Assembly: GCF_002777825.1 (NCBI RefSeq)
Contig: NZ_MEIR01000043.1
Span: 62,001 to 126,000, forward strand
Reading direction: 5' to 3'
Origin: Snodgrassella alvi
Lineage (GTDB): Bacteria; Pseudomonadota; Gammaproteobacteria; Burkholderiales; Neisseriaceae
Length of the DNA: 64,000 bases
Shown here: positions 40,894 through 50,482 of the stretch, one piece after another
Layout of the letters: each line of letters starts with the position of its first letter
Numbering within the stretch: the stretch's first letter is position 1
The notes under the pieces: generated by a model
What the model was told of the DNA's origin: nothing
The model's database searches: none
The model's input: the letters and a program-made list of their open reading frames with translations, nothing else
Position numbers and translations under genes: made by a program

Positions 40894-42456
40894 TCAATGA
40901 CGATAACGTCCATACACGCCGATTATTAACAGTAAAAACAAACTGATAAAGGTTAAAGGCCAGCTACTCCCCAGCCACATATAAGGCGTATTACCCCGAT
41001 AACCAGATATTTCTCCTTCCAGTACAGCTGCAGTATCAGGTTTCAGCTGTGCCACAATTTGCCCTTTGGGATTAATAATGGCAGTCATACCGGTATTGGT
41101 AGCGCGTACTATATAGCGTCCGGTTTCCAGTGCTCGTGCCTGTGACTGCTGTAAATGCTGCTGCATGGCATGTGAGTGTCCGTACCAGGCCATATTGCTT
41201 ACATTTGCCAGCAAACTGGCCTGCTTGGCTGTCGCGATTAATTCATCACCAAAACCGTCTTCATAGCAAATATTAAAAGCAACACGCTGGTTAGCTAACT
41301 GTAATGGCGCCTGAGCAGAACCACCTTTGGAAAAGCCTGTCAGTGGCATATCCATCCAGCGATATAACCAGTCCAGTAATAGCGGTAATGGAATATATTC
41401 ACCAAATGGAACCAGATGATCTTTAGCATAATAAGGTAGTCCTGCTTCCGAGGGGGTAGCAGTAAAATTAACCACTGCATTCAGATAACCGGTTCCATCT
41501 GCCGTATACTGTGGAATACCAACGGCCAATGCTGAACCATGTTTACGTGCAAGATGGGCAAATATATCCAGCTGCTCTGGTGCCATATCCTGCCGCATCA
41601 CCGGAATAGCTGTTTCTGGCAGAATAACAATACTGGCACGTGTGCTGGCTATTTGATCAAGATAGCGCTGTAGGGTTGGTTGTAACGAACGCTCATCCCA
41701 CTTAAGCGATTGTGGAATATTACCTTGCGCCAGTGCAACAGTTGCATGGGTACCATCTGCTTGGGTAAAGTTGCATTGTAATAAAACCGCTCCTAGCAAC
41801 CACACGCTTATCAGGCTTACACCACAACCAATCTTTGCCTTGCGTTTTTTTGCTAGTAACAGTTCAGCCAACCATGCTCCACTGGCAACAGTAACCAGTG
41901 TCACCAGAAAAATGCCACCTACTGGCGCAAAGCCAGCTAGAGCTGAATCTGCTATCTGACTGTATCCCCAGATACCCCAGCCAAAACCGGTTAGCGCGCG
42001 TTCTCGTACAAATTCGGCCAGTGTCCATAATAGTGGTAATACCACAGTATGACAGGTTGTACTGGAGAACCTGAATTTTCCCAACAACCAGAATACCAGA
42101 GCAGGATAAATAGCCAGATAGGCCGGTAACAGCATGGTTAGTGGCCACGCTAAAAACTGTGGCAATCCGGCAATATCATGTAAGGCAATATCTATCCAGT
42201 ACAGTAGTGCTGTATAGGCTGTTAGCGCCCAAAGATAAGCAGAACGAACACGCCATTGTGGCCGTGCAGTCTGTAAAATCAGTAACACGGCCAGCAAAAC
42301 GGGTAACAGCCAGTAATGATAATAGGGAGCAAAAGCAAATGGCACCAGAGCTGCTGACAGTAATAATAGCGGCCAGTACACCCATGCTCTTGCTAAAACA
42401 GCATAATATTTCATGCCAAAAGGATGTTGCGCAGACATATCCAGTTTATTAATCAC
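40894..42456 (-). CDS. lnt: Apolipoprotein N-acyltransferase
   Basis: Lnt adds the third acyl chain to the N-terminal cysteine of lipoproteins in the inner membrane. It has about six N-terminal membrane segments, a periplasmic nitrilase domain with the catalytic Glu in ILPETAIPV, the lysine near YAKDHLVPFGEY, and the Cys in NICYEDGFGD, then a final membrane segment. The start is uncertain. A GTG at 42456 has GGAG six bases upstream and is preferred; a GTG at 42468 and an ATG at 42438 are alternatives. It follows corC and ybeY, the common lnt neighbours, though a 170-base gap separates it from corC. Confidence 0.95.
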   Translation of the reverse strand: MINKLDMSAQHPFGMKYYAVLARAWVYWPLLLLSAALVPFAFAPYYHYWLLPVLLAVLLILQTARPQWRVRSAYLWALTAYTALLYWIDIALHDIAGLPQFLAWPLTMLLPAYLAIYPALVFWLLGKFRFSSTTCHTVVLPLLWTLAEFVRERALTGFGWGIWGYSQIADSALAGFAPVGGIFLVTLVTVASGAWLAELLLAKKRKAKIGCGVSLISVWLLGAVLLQCNFTQADGTHATVALAQGNIPQSLKWDERSLQPTLQRYLDQIASTRASIVILPETAIPVMRQDMAPEQLDIFAHLARKHGSALAVGIPQYTADGTGYLNAVVNFTATPSEAGLPYYAKDHLVPFGEYIPLPLLLDWLYRWMDMPLTGFSKGGSAQAPLQLANQRVAFNICYEDGFGDELIATAKQASLLANVSNMAWYGHSHAMQQHLQQSQARALETGRYIVRATNTGMTAIINPKGQIVAQLKPDTAAVLEGEISGYRGNTPYMWLGSSWPLTFISLFLLLIIGVYGRYRH

Positions 42457-42642
42457 GTAAAGCTCCACAGCCTTTAGCCAGCCGAATCAAATCTGATTAA
42501 TTACCATAGTCACTGCCAGCAAAAGCTCACATTTACCATGCCTAGCCTATATTTTCTGCCAGTGCAAAAGCAGTATATTTCAAAAGCCGTGCCAAACCAA
42601 TGGTATTTCCACACACAACTATATCAGGTACTTAATTAAATA

Positions 42643-43479
42643 TTAATGAGCATTATTTTTTACGGTTACCATTAATGTCTGTAAACGCCGTGCGTCGGCT
42701 CTGGCTACAGTGAAATTCAATTTACCAATGGTAATTTTTTCACCCCGAACTGGCATATGTCCTAATTCCTGAATCACCAGACCACCAATGGTATCTACTT
42801 CATCATCAGAATAATCGGTACCAAAAAAGGTATTGATGTCTTCGATTTCTGTAACAGCATTCACGCGAAAACGTTCAGCGGACACAGCAAAGATATTATC
42901 GGCATCATCATCTTCATCAAATTCGTCTTCAATATCGCCGATAATGGGTTCAATCACATCTTCAAATGTTACCAGTCCTGATGTACCACCATATTCATCG
43001 ACCACAATAGCCATGTGATTGCGTTGCTCACGAAATTCTTTTAGCAGCGTGTTCAGAGATTTACCTTCAGGCACAAACACGGCTGGACGCAGTACCTGTT
43101 CTAGCTGGAAATGTTCGCCTCTACCCCAGTATTTAAGTAAATCTTTGGCGTGCAGGATACCTAGAATCTCATCTTTATCTTCACCAATCACTGGAAAGCG
43201 TGAATGGGCTGTATCAATAATATAAGCAATAATTTTATCTAACGGATCTTCTATTTTAATCACATCCATCTGGCTGCGCGTAATCATCGCATCACGCACT
43301 TCCAGATCGGCAAAATCCAGTACATTTTCCAGATATTGTAAGGTATCCGCATCAAAAACCTGCCGCTCATGTGCTTCCCGCAGAGTTTGCAATACTTCTT
43401 CTTCAGTATCTGGAGCCTCTCCAGATATACGATTTACCAGTCGTTCAAAAAATCCGGGTTTCGACGAACTTTCGTCCAT
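42643..43479 (-). CDS. corC: CorC/YbeX-type CBS-domain protein
   Basis: This cytoplasmic protein has two CBS domains and a C-terminal CorC_HlyC transporter-associated domain. The family is linked to magnesium or cobalt efflux and, with YbeY, to ribosome maturation. Visible hallmarks are VRDAMITRSQMDVIKIED, HSRFPVIGEDKDEILGILHAKDLL, VDEYGGTSGLVTFEDVIE and GDIEDEFDEDDDADN. It has no membrane segments, unlike CNNM-type proteins. The ATG at 43479 fits Neisseria homologues (MDESSSKPGFFERL). A TTG two codons earlier with AGGA at good spacing is an alternative. It follows ybeY directly. Confidence 0.93.
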   Translation of the reverse strand: MDESSSKPGFFERLVNRISGEAPDTEEEVLQTLREAHERQVFDADTLQYLENVLDFADLEVRDAMITRSQMDVIKIEDPLDKIIAYIIDTAHSRFPVIGEDKDEILGILHAKDLLKYWGRGEHFQLEQVLRPAVFVPEGKSLNTLLKEFREQRNHMAIVVDEYGGTSGLVTFEDVIEPIIGDIEDEFDEDDDADNIFAVSAERFRVNAVTEIEDINTFFGTDYSDDEVDTIGGLVIQELGHMPVRGEKITIGKLNFTVARADARRLQTLMVTVKNNAH

Positions 43480-43481
43480 AA

Positions 43482-43997
43482 TCAATATTCATCCTGTGTA
43501 TAGGGATTCGCGTATCCTAACTGATGCAGGATACGGATTTCAAGCGCTTCCATGATTTCAGCTTCTTCATCATCAATATGATCATAGCCCATCAGATGCA
43601 AAGTCCCGTGAACAGTCAGATGAGCATAATGCGCTATCAATGGTTTATGTTGTGCCATTGCTTCTTTTTCTATAACCTGAGGACAAAAAATCAGATCGCC
43701 ATTGAGTCCTCCGCTGTCAGGCAAATACATGTTTTCACCTTCGTTGAGCGCAAAGCTTAATACATTAGTGGCATAATCCTTGTGGCGGAAATCGTGATTG
43801 AACTGGCGTGCTTCTTCTTCATCACATAGCAATATAGCAATATTGGCACGTTTATAACTATTTTTACAAGTTTGCCATATCCACTGCCGCCACTGATTGA
43901 GAACTGGAATATGGTTAGCACTACTGCGATTGTCAACATTTAAACTGAATACCTGATTCAAATGCTGTAAAACCGGCTTTTTCTTGGCAACTTTCAT
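43482..43997 (-). CDS. ybeY: Endoribonuclease YbeY / rRNA maturation factor
   Basis: YbeY is a zinc metalloprotein needed for 16S rRNA 3'-end maturation and ribosome quality control. The 171-residue protein has the diagnostic H-x3-H-x5-H zinc motif HGTLHLMGYDH in its C-terminal part and the TNVLSFAL segment in the middle. It leads a cluster ybeY-corC-lnt. That order is conserved in many proteobacteria. Confidence 0.96.
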   Translation of the reverse strand: MKVAKKKPVLQHLNQVFSLNVDNRSSANHIPVLNQWRQWIWQTCKNSYKRANIAILLCDEEEARQFNHDFRHKDYATNVLSFALNEGENMYLPDSGGLNGDLIFCPQVIEKEAMAQHKPLIAHYAHLTVHGTLHLMGYDHIDDEEAEIMEALEIRILHQLGYANPYTQDEY

Positions 43998-44615
43998 TTA
44001 ATTTATTTGTAATCCTGATGATTATATTTTAGCAAGCACAACTGATAAATGCACTTATCCGGCCAAATCTGGCGATAATCGTCATTAAGCTGTTCTAATA
44101 AAATATAATATTTAATTTAAATTATCAGTAGTTTGTACGGAAAAAACTGTTTAATATAGACTTATCTGTTTTATCACAAAGTTTATTATGATTAATGATA
44201 AACATATTGATAATTGCTTAATCTGCACTTCTTATCTGTATAGCTCAGACAATTTATGCAACAGCTAAATTTAAATTTATTTTAAGATTAGACTAATTAT
44301 TTATTATTATAGAATAATATAGTTGAATACATCAATACAATAAAATATATTCAGGAATATTGCCAGCAAATACACCTAGTTAGGCAGTGATTAAGGAATC
44401 TGTTTCACCAATAACATAAAATCCATAAGCAAATTCAGTTTTAGTTTTAAAACATAAATTTTTTTATGGCAAAAGACATGTGGTAAATTGATTTTTCCCT
44501 ATAGAATTATGAATTGTGCTGCTATTTTAAAACAGTTATCAATTTACTTCTGGATATTACAACCCGTTAACCCTGTCTAATTACTAGAAACAGGGTTTTC
44601 ATCATAAATAATCAG
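43998..44615. other. AT-rich spacer with one inverted repeat
   Basis: This stretch of about 620 bases lies upstream of ybeY and downstream of the roadblock gene. I see no coding sequence. The only distinct structure is the inverted repeat at 44569-44597. Confidence 0.5.
44569..44597. terminator. Inverted repeat downstream of the GTPase operon
   Basis: AACCCTGT (44569-44576) and ACAGGGTT (44590-44597) enclose 13 bases, 19 bases past the roadblock-gene stop. The T-tract (TTTTC) follows on the plus strand rather than the minus strand, so its efficiency for the operon is uncertain. Confidence 0.5.
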
Positions 44616-44981
44616 TTAACGTAAGATATCTACGATACTGCGGGCTGCGCGACGGGCATCCAGTAAAATTAGTCCCAGTTTGGCACCTTCATTGGCAGTC
44701 ACTGCCAATACATTGGTATCTCCTGCCTGAATCAGCAGAATGTAACCATGCTTACCCTTAACCATAACCTGTTCCAGCTCATCACATTGTAATTCACGGG
44801 AAGTACGATTACCCAAAGCAAGCAGAGCTGCTGCCATTGCACCAACGCGGTCTGGATCAACACCATTCGGTAACAAGGTTGCTACCGGCAGACCATCGGA
44901 GGAAATTACAGCAGATGCAGTAATGTCAGCCGAAGAGCTATTTAAATCACTTAATACCGAAACCAGTAATTGTTCTTGCAT
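44616..44981 (-). CDS. Roadblock/LC7 domain protein (MglB-like)
   Basis: The protein has 121 residues and is a single roadblock fold. It starts with a helix (QEQLLVSVLSDLNSSS), then ASAVISSDGLPVATLL, the helix DRVGAMAAALLALGNRTS, the strands VMVKGKHGYILLIQAG and NVLAVTANEGAKLG, and a C-terminal helix. Such proteins dimerise and act as GTPase-activating or regulatory partners of MglA-type small GTPases, one of which is encoded two genes upstream in the same operon. It is the last gene of the operon. Confidence 0.85.
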   Translation of the reverse strand: MQEQLLVSVLSDLNSSSADITASAVISSDGLPVATLLPNGVDPDRVGAMAAALLALGNRTSRELQCDELEQVMVKGKHGYILLIQAGDTNVLAVTANEGAKLGLILLDARRAARSIVDILR

Positions 44982-45003
44982 CTTGATGTCTTTCTATTGA
45001 TGT

Positions 45004-45663
45004 TTATTCATTTACTACATGAATGTCTTCACCAGCCAATACAAACAGGCCGCGTACCATAGTGACGAAAGCTTCACTGTTAAGTAATGGCAATCCAGCT
45101 GTTACCAAAATATTTTTGGTATTCCCAATATATAATGGGAAGAATGTCAACTCACTCTGGCCAGCAGGATCACAGATCCCGATAGCATTGTTGTAGATAT
45201 TGAGGTTATTTTTAATCAGCAGACTGTGTTTTTCTGTCAGTCTGGTTGCCTCACTGGCCAGATTAGCCACCTCTTCGGCAGTTTCATGATTAAAACCGAC
45301 ATTAGCAAAGTAGAAACCATCCTGATCAACCAGCAGTGCCTTATGGCTATCTGACAGTTGACCCAGAATATCTTCAAATCCATCAGAAGTTACCTTAACC
45401 AGTTGTGAACTGGGTTTGGTTTCTCCATATAAGAATTCCAAGCGTTGTAAACGATACAATAAATTTAATGCAGTATGAACATCATCTGTTTCAGCCCATT
45501 GCCTCAAACGCTCTTCTGTTAATTTAGCGTTAATATCTGCCTGCAGAATATTAGCCAGTAACATACGGCTGGCACTGTGACTTGGGCTGGATACTGCATA
45601 AAATGCACCCGCCGGCATCACTTTCGGATACAAATCATGATGTAATTGTAATGTAGAGTCCAT
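45004..45663 (-). CDS. Probable second roadblock-like protein of the GTPase operon
   Basis: I do not recognise a named family for this 219-residue protein. Its N-terminal 90 residues are largely helical. The C-terminal half reads like a roadblock fold: strand ALLVDQDGFYFANVGF, a helix with ETAEEVANLASEATRLTE, strand AIGICDPAGQSELTFFPLY, strand NILVTAGLPLL, and a closing helix. No signal peptide is present. It sits between the GTPase and MglB-like genes with gaps of 5 and 22 bases, so a role in the same complex is inferred. Confidence 0.6.
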   Translation of the reverse strand: MDSTLQLHHDLYPKVMPAGAFYAVSSPSHSASRMLLANILQADINAKLTEERLRQWAETDDVHTALNLLYRLQRLEFLYGETKPSSQLVKVTSDGFEDILGQLSDSHKALLVDQDGFYFANVGFNHETAEEVANLASEATRLTEKHSLLIKNNLNIYNNAIGICDPAGQSELTFFPLYIGNTKNILVTAGLPLLNSEAFVTMVRGLFVLAGEDIHVVNE

Positions 45664-45668
45664 ACTGA

Positions 45669-46205
45669 CTATCCTTCCAAACCCGGATCAATAGAATACA
45701 GCATAGCAGTAACCAGTTGCTTCACATCGTCTTCATTACGTGCATCAACCTCAAATACAGGTACATTGAGATTGTGTTGTGCCAGATACTGCTGATAAAC
45801 ATCCACACCTGGCTGTGGATTTAAATCCATTTTGGTAACTCCTACAACAACCGGAGCATCTTCCAGCAAATCATGAAAAGAAGTAAGGAAAAATTTCAGG
45901 TCTTTCAGTGGATTCTGACGAGTGTTATCCAGTAGCAAAATCAATCCCATACTGCCCCTGCTCAGAATGCTCCACATGAAATCGAAGCGTTCCTGACCTG
46001 GTGTGCCATATAAATGGACTTTAGTATGTTCATCCAGTCGAATAACACCATAGTCCATAGCGACAGTAGTATGACCTTTTCTGTCCTGTGTCATATCCGA
46101 TGCACTGGCATCAGTCTGTATCGGAGGATCATCCGATAATGCGGCGATAGCAGTTGTTTTTCCCACCCCAACTGGGCCGGTAAAGATAATTTTATTTTCA
46201 ACCAT
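45669..46205 (-). CDS. MglA-like small Ras-family GTPase
   Basis: This 178-residue Ras-like GTPase has G1 as GPVGVGKTT (residues 10-18), a switch region with KGHTTVAMDYG, G3 as YGTPGQERF, and G4 as TKMD. The fold and the G3 GTPGQ are those of bacterial MglA-type GTPases, which in Myxococcus and Thermus set cell polarity and type IV pilus function. It is flanked by two roadblock-like genes downstream and a receiver-like gene upstream. Regulation of twitching or another polar process is an inference. Confidence 0.88.
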   Translation of the reverse strand: MVENKIIFTGPVGVGKTTAIAALSDDPPIQTDASASDMTQDRKGHTTVAMDYGVIRLDEHTKVHLYGTPGQERFDFMWSILSRGSMGLILLLDNTRQNPLKDLKFFLTSFHDLLEDAPVVVGVTKMDLNPQPGVDVYQQYLAQHNLNVPVFEVDARNEDDVKQLVTAMLYSIDPGLEG

Positions 46206-46225
46206 AATTACTCCCTGCTTAGGTA

Positions 46226-47377
46226 TTAATTGCCACGCAAGCGACCCATTAAACGTGCCAGTAAACCTTTCGGCTTGTTTTCATCGCTTTCATTATGCTC
46301 TGCCGTTTGTACGCCTGCTGCTGGTTTGGTAACAGCCTGAGGTGTTTTGCGGGTCAGAGTCATTGCTTTTTCCTGTTGCGCAGCAGAATGAGTTAATGGC
46401 TGCTCGATAATCAGGGAACCAATTGAATATGTGGCAGCTATATAATTTAATACATCTTCAAGTGAAACGGGCAACAGCTTGTATAAAGTGTTAAGTGCTA
46501 CAGGTGTACGCACCAGAAAAGCTGACAGGCGCATAGATTCAGGCAGATAGGCCATACGAGTCATATTTGGCCAAGCCCTCAGCTTAATAATTGTATCAGG
46601 TGTAATAGGATCAATCAGGCGACCACGAGCCGTCCAGATCGACAACTGCCATATACAGGCTTGTAGAGTTAGTTTGGCTTTATCATGCAGCTGTGCGGTT
46701 GGTGCAGACGCTGGAACAGCCTTTATCTGCCATTCAACATCTGTTTGCATACACAACTGCTGTAAAGCGTCACTTTCAACTGCCAGCAATACTTTTTCAA
46801 CACTTGGGAAAACAATCAATACAGGCTTGTTTTCAAACAGGATTGCAGTATCTTCAGTTTGCTGCGCCAGTTTTTGTACCATGCCCAGCAATGTTCCATT
46901 TGTATGGAAACGTACTACAGTTACTGCCTGCTGCGAATGATCCGCAGCATTGTGCTCCTGTTGTGCAGTATTGGACACAACTTGCTCACTGGCAGTTTCT
47001 TTCTCCGCCGCTGCTTTATTGTCAGCCAGCCAGACACCATTACCCTGCTGCAAATTACGCAGATGTTGAAACAGGGTATCGAATCTGATTGGTTTCATCA
47101 GATATGGTGCTGTAAATGAGGGCGAATTGCGACCAAAAAATACGACTACAGCATCAGGATATTTCTTTTTTACCTTTTGCCATACCGCTTCACCATCGGC
47201 TGCATCACCATCCACCAGAATCAGTTCCGGCTGTACATCATCCTCAGGCTGAATCAGCTGGTAGTTAACACTATTGTACATTTTGAATGCCATGCGCAAC
47301 ATGGCTGTCTGGCGATCATCCACATTGACGAGCAAAACATAGGCAGTTTTTACTTTAGGTATTGAATTGTTCATCAT
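46226..47377 (-). CDS. Receiver-like domain protein of the GTPase operon
   Basis: The protein has 383 residues. The first 115 resemble a response-regulator receiver: acidic pair in LLVNVDD, a putative phospho-acceptor in ILVDGDA (about residue 57), and the conserved lysine in LMKPIRF. The rest has no DNA-binding domain I recognise. It contains a roughly 60-residue helical segment near residues 260-330 that may be a winged-helix-like fold, and a basic C-terminal tail. It overlaps the preceding gene by four bases (ATGA) and precedes the MglA-like GTPase, so it may relay a signal to that GTPase. Confidence 0.6.
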   Translation of the reverse strand: MMNNSIPKVKTAYVLLVNVDDRQTAMLRMAFKMYNSVNYQLIQPEDDVQPELILVDGDAADGEAVWQKVKKKYPDAVVVFFGRNSPSFTAPYLMKPIRFDTLFQHLRNLQQGNGVWLADNKAAAEKETASEQVVSNTAQQEHNAADHSQQAVTVVRFHTNGTLLGMVQKLAQQTEDTAILFENKPVLIVFPSVEKVLLAVESDALQQLCMQTDVEWQIKAVPASAPTAQLHDKAKLTLQACIWQLSIWTARGRLIDPITPDTIIKLRAWPNMTRMAYLPESMRLSAFLVRTPVALNTLYKLLPVSLEDVLNYIAATYSIGSLIIEQPLTHSAAQQEKAMTLTRKTPQAVTKPAAGVQTAEHNESDENKPKGLLARLMGRLRGN

Positions 47378-48825
47378 TGATTTTGCACACCACCGTGGTT
47401 AATACGTTTCAATAATTGACTCATAGCAAGTACAACTTCTTCAGGTGGCGTCTGAATTTCAGCACGGATTACCTGTAACATTTTTTCCAGACGTGTCCAT
47501 TCTTCTGCACGTTCATACAAGTCAAATAAAGTAATGTAGAGCTGTGACTCCTGTGGATAAAGCAGGACTGATTTTTCCAGTAAATCCGTTGCTTCATCAA
47601 ACTGACCAAAAGTAAGCAATGATTCAACATCACGCAATACACGCTCTGCCGGCGTCTCGGCAACGTCATTATCTGAGGCAGCCTTATCGACCAAAGACAG
47701 GCGTTTGGCCTTGAGTGCACTGCTATTCACGGGCAAATAGCCCAGCGTTATTCCAATATCGCGCAGCACAGTTTCATTAGGTTTGGCCTCAAGCTGGTCA
47801 AACATTGGATGTTGCCCAAGACTATAGCCCCAACCCAGCATGCGTTCCTTTATAACATTACCGTACTGACCCAAAGTATAGTATAAACGCCACAGATGCT
47901 GAGCAAATACATTGATATTATTGCGTCGGTAATCCAACGCCAAGGCATCAATAATTAATCCGGCCGGTTTTCTGGATGTTTTAATAGCCTTGTTCAAGCA
48001 GCGGATAGCTGCATCATAGGGCAATTGCTCTTTCAGTAATACATAACTGTTTTCCGGTTTGGAGAAGCTTAGTAGAACATCACGCTCATCGCCACGAATT
48101 TTAAAATTACCCATATTACCTTCAACCAGTAATTCATGTGGCTGTTCAGTGATATGTTGGGTATTACTGGCTGACTCGACTTTCGGTCTGGTATCTTCTG
48201 GTTTTTTATCCTGATTGATACCAACTTCTTTTTCTGTTTCCTTAATGTCCCACTGTAGCAGATCTTCTGCCAACACGCGCAAGCCCAGATGATTCGCATC
48301 TAAGGCAAGACCTTGGCGAATCAGATTTTCCAGCTCAGGCCGTCGCAGATAACTGCGATACTGATCAATTACCTCAGCAAGCTTATCTGTATTTTTGGCT
48401 TCTACACATAACTCAGCCAGTTCATTGACCAGTGTATTGGCCATTGCCGGACTCTGCTGAGCAACATTCTGCTCCAGATATGAAGCAAGCGAGTCGGCAG
48501 CTTTCTGGAAGTAACCAAACTGTTTATAAACCTTATATTCAGTAAGATGATCCACAGTGGCAACAGAAACTGTAGCCTTGTCTGGCTGCATAGGTTGCCA
48601 GTCCCAATCTTCATCTGCCAGCGTTTCTGCCGCTTCTTCGCCAGCTGGTGCAGCCTGGGCGTTTGCAGCCTTGCTTTCTGTACCTTTATTACGTTTGGAT
48701 GCAGATTGTTTTTTGCGGGTAGCACTTTTGCCTTTGGCATGACCTCCCGCTTTCTGCCGTTTTTTCAGCACAAGCAATACAACCAGCAATATGACTAAAA
48801 GGGCAATAGGCAAATATAACTCCAT
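47374..48825 (-). CDS. Membrane-anchored repeat protein, first gene of the GTPase operon
   Basis: The 483-residue protein has an N-terminal membrane anchor (residues 3-21, LPIALLVILLVVLLVL), a positively charged stretch (KKRQKAGGHAKGK), and a low-complexity Ala/Glu linker to about residue 75. The remainder is helical, with several TPR-like helix pairs, for example EVYKQFGYFQKAADSLASYL-like and FGQFDEATDLLEKSVLLYP-like repeats. The overall plan is reminiscent of FimV-type polar scaffolds, but I cannot assign it. Its end overlaps the next gene by four bases. Confidence 0.6.
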   Translation of the reverse strand: MELYLPIALLVILLVVLLVLKKRQKAGGHAKGKSATRKKQSASKRNKGTESKAANAQAAPAGEEAAETLADEDWDWQPMQPDKATVSVATVDHLTEYKVYKQFGYFQKAADSLASYLEQNVAQQSPAMANTLVNELAELCVEAKNTDKLAEVIDQYRSYLRRPELENLIRQGLALDANHLGLRVLAEDLLQWDIKETEKEVGINQDKKPEDTRPKVESASNTQHITEQPHELLVEGNMGNFKIRGDERDVLLSFSKPENSYVLLKEQLPYDAAIRCLNKAIKTSRKPAGLIIDALALDYRRNNINVFAQHLWRLYYTLGQYGNVIKERMLGWGYSLGQHPMFDQLEAKPNETVLRDIGITLGYLPVNSSALKAKRLSLVDKAASDNDVAETPAERVLRDVESLLTFGQFDEATDLLEKSVLLYPQESQLYITLFDLYERAEEWTRLEKMLQVIRAEIQTPPEEVVLAMSQLLKRINHGGVQNQ

Positions 48826-48968
48826 AATTTACATCCCTTTTATCGTAGTTAACTGCCAGATGCATGAGCGCATGGTTAAATGCATGTTTTTCATTTACGG
48901 TAACGCTTCACATACAATTGTCAATACTTTAACTATTTTACCTTAGCTTGCATTTGTTCGCCAGATTT

Positions 48969-50285
48969 TTATTTAACCTGAGGCAAGATTCCATTGGGTA
49001 ATAGTTGCCATATGTAACCAGGATACTTCATTTTACCTGCCAGAGTGCCGGCATCATCGCCATAACCCCAGAAATAATCTACTCTTGTGGCGCCATTGAT
49101 GGCACTGCCGGTATCTTGCGCCATCAGTAACCGGTTTAATCCATAACCACTAGCCGGATGGGTTGTTGCCACAAATAGTGGTGCGCCAAGGTTAATAAAA
49201 TGACTGTCTACAGCAGCAGAATAGTCCTTGGTAAGTGGTACACCTAATGCACCTGTTGGTCCACTGGCTGGTTCTGCTGAAGCACGAAAGAAGACATAGC
49301 TTGGATTTTGTCCTAATACTTCGGCCAACTGCTGCGAGTGTTGTTTTAACCACACTTTGATGCCCTGCATTGAAGTCTGTGCCAAAGGCAAGTACCCTTT
49401 GTTAGCCATGTATTTACCAATTGATACATAGGGGTAGTCATTTTTATCGGCAAAACTGAGACGTATCATCCGTCCATCTGGTGTTTTCAACTGCCCTGAT
49501 CCCTGCACGTGCAGAAAAAATAACTCTACTGGATCATTGGCATAACCTAGAATGGGCGCTTTACCATTGAGTGCCCCGGCATTGATTTGAGCCCGAGTGT
49601 AATACGGGACAAGCTGATTACCGCTTATCCGGCCTTTTAGTGCTCGTGTTTTCTCATTTAAGGGAAAGGAAGCCAGATTGGCCGTGTAATTCCCACTAGG
49701 TGTGATGACACCACTGTTTGCGCCGGTAAGGCGAATACGAACGATACCCTGACGCTGCCCTGAGCTGAGCGGGACGACGACAAAGTCATTAGGAATACCA
49801 TAAATGGGAAAGCGTGCGGATGTTGTCTGTCTGGTATCGCCCAGCAGCATGGGTTCGTAATAACCGGTTACTGTACCGGCTAGTTGCCCGTTCTGACTAA
49901 CTTCCCAAGGTGTGAAGTAAGTTTCAAAAAATGCTTTGGCCTGATGATTGTGTCTGGTTGTACGTGCCGCCTGCTGACACACGGTTTGCCAGGCTGGCTG
50001 CATTTGCAATTTGTTGCAGCTGGTTTTAAATGCTTCCAGACTATCAATAAATGACTGGGCAGACCATTGCGGCAACTCCTGATAGGAGACTACCCGATAG
50101 CTGACTCCGGCTTTACCTGGAGTATAAACATAATTTGGTGGGAGGGGCTTGCCTGCTGGCAGTGCGCTACCCCCACCAGAAAGAATACTGTCTACTGGTT
50201 TATGACTGAGGGGACAGGCTGCAAGAAATAACACATTGAACCACAGCACCCAACGGCGAATTGAGCAGAATTTCATTGATGGCAT
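48969..50285 (-). CDS. mltA: Membrane-bound lytic murein transglycosylase A
   Basis: MltA is an outer-membrane lipoprotein that cleaves peptidoglycan glycan strands to form 1,6-anhydromuramyl products. It has a lipoprotein signal ending in the lipobox LAAC (Cys near residue 24), followed by the MltA domain with TGYYEPML, PYYTRAQI and FFLHVQGSGQL. It ends with a 3D domain containing AQDTGSAINGATRVDYFWG and the catalytic aspartates. The start is either at 50285 or at an ATG three codons later. It is transcribed divergently from mutS. Confidence 0.95.
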   Translation of the reverse strand: MPSMKFCSIRRWVLWFNVLFLAACPLSHKPVDSILSGGGSALPAGKPLPPNYVYTPGKAGVSYRVVSYQELPQWSAQSFIDSLEAFKTSCNKLQMQPAWQTVCQQAARTTRHNHQAKAFFETYFTPWEVSQNGQLAGTVTGYYEPMLLGDTRQTTSARFPIYGIPNDFVVVPLSSGQRQGIVRIRLTGANSGVITPSGNYTANLASFPLNEKTRALKGRISGNQLVPYYTRAQINAGALNGKAPILGYANDPVELFFLHVQGSGQLKTPDGRMIRLSFADKNDYPYVSIGKYMANKGYLPLAQTSMQGIKVWLKQHSQQLAEVLGQNPSYVFFRASAEPASGPTGALGVPLTKDYSAAVDSHFINLGAPLFVATTHPASGYGLNRLLMAQDTGSAINGATRVDYFWGYGDDAGTLAGKMKYPGYIWQLLPNGILPQVK

Positions 50286-50482
50286 GATTTTGACATATTC
50301 TTAAATGGAAAGCGATACGGATACAAATTGTATTTTTTGTATCATTATGACAGCCATCCGCACTATTAAACAAGAATCACTGGTGGTCATATTTTTCATC
50401 GGGATATCCGCCTGTAAACAAACGGAAGCTGAACACTCTGTTACAATAGCTTTTTTAGTCAAATCCAATATCTTGCTACGCC

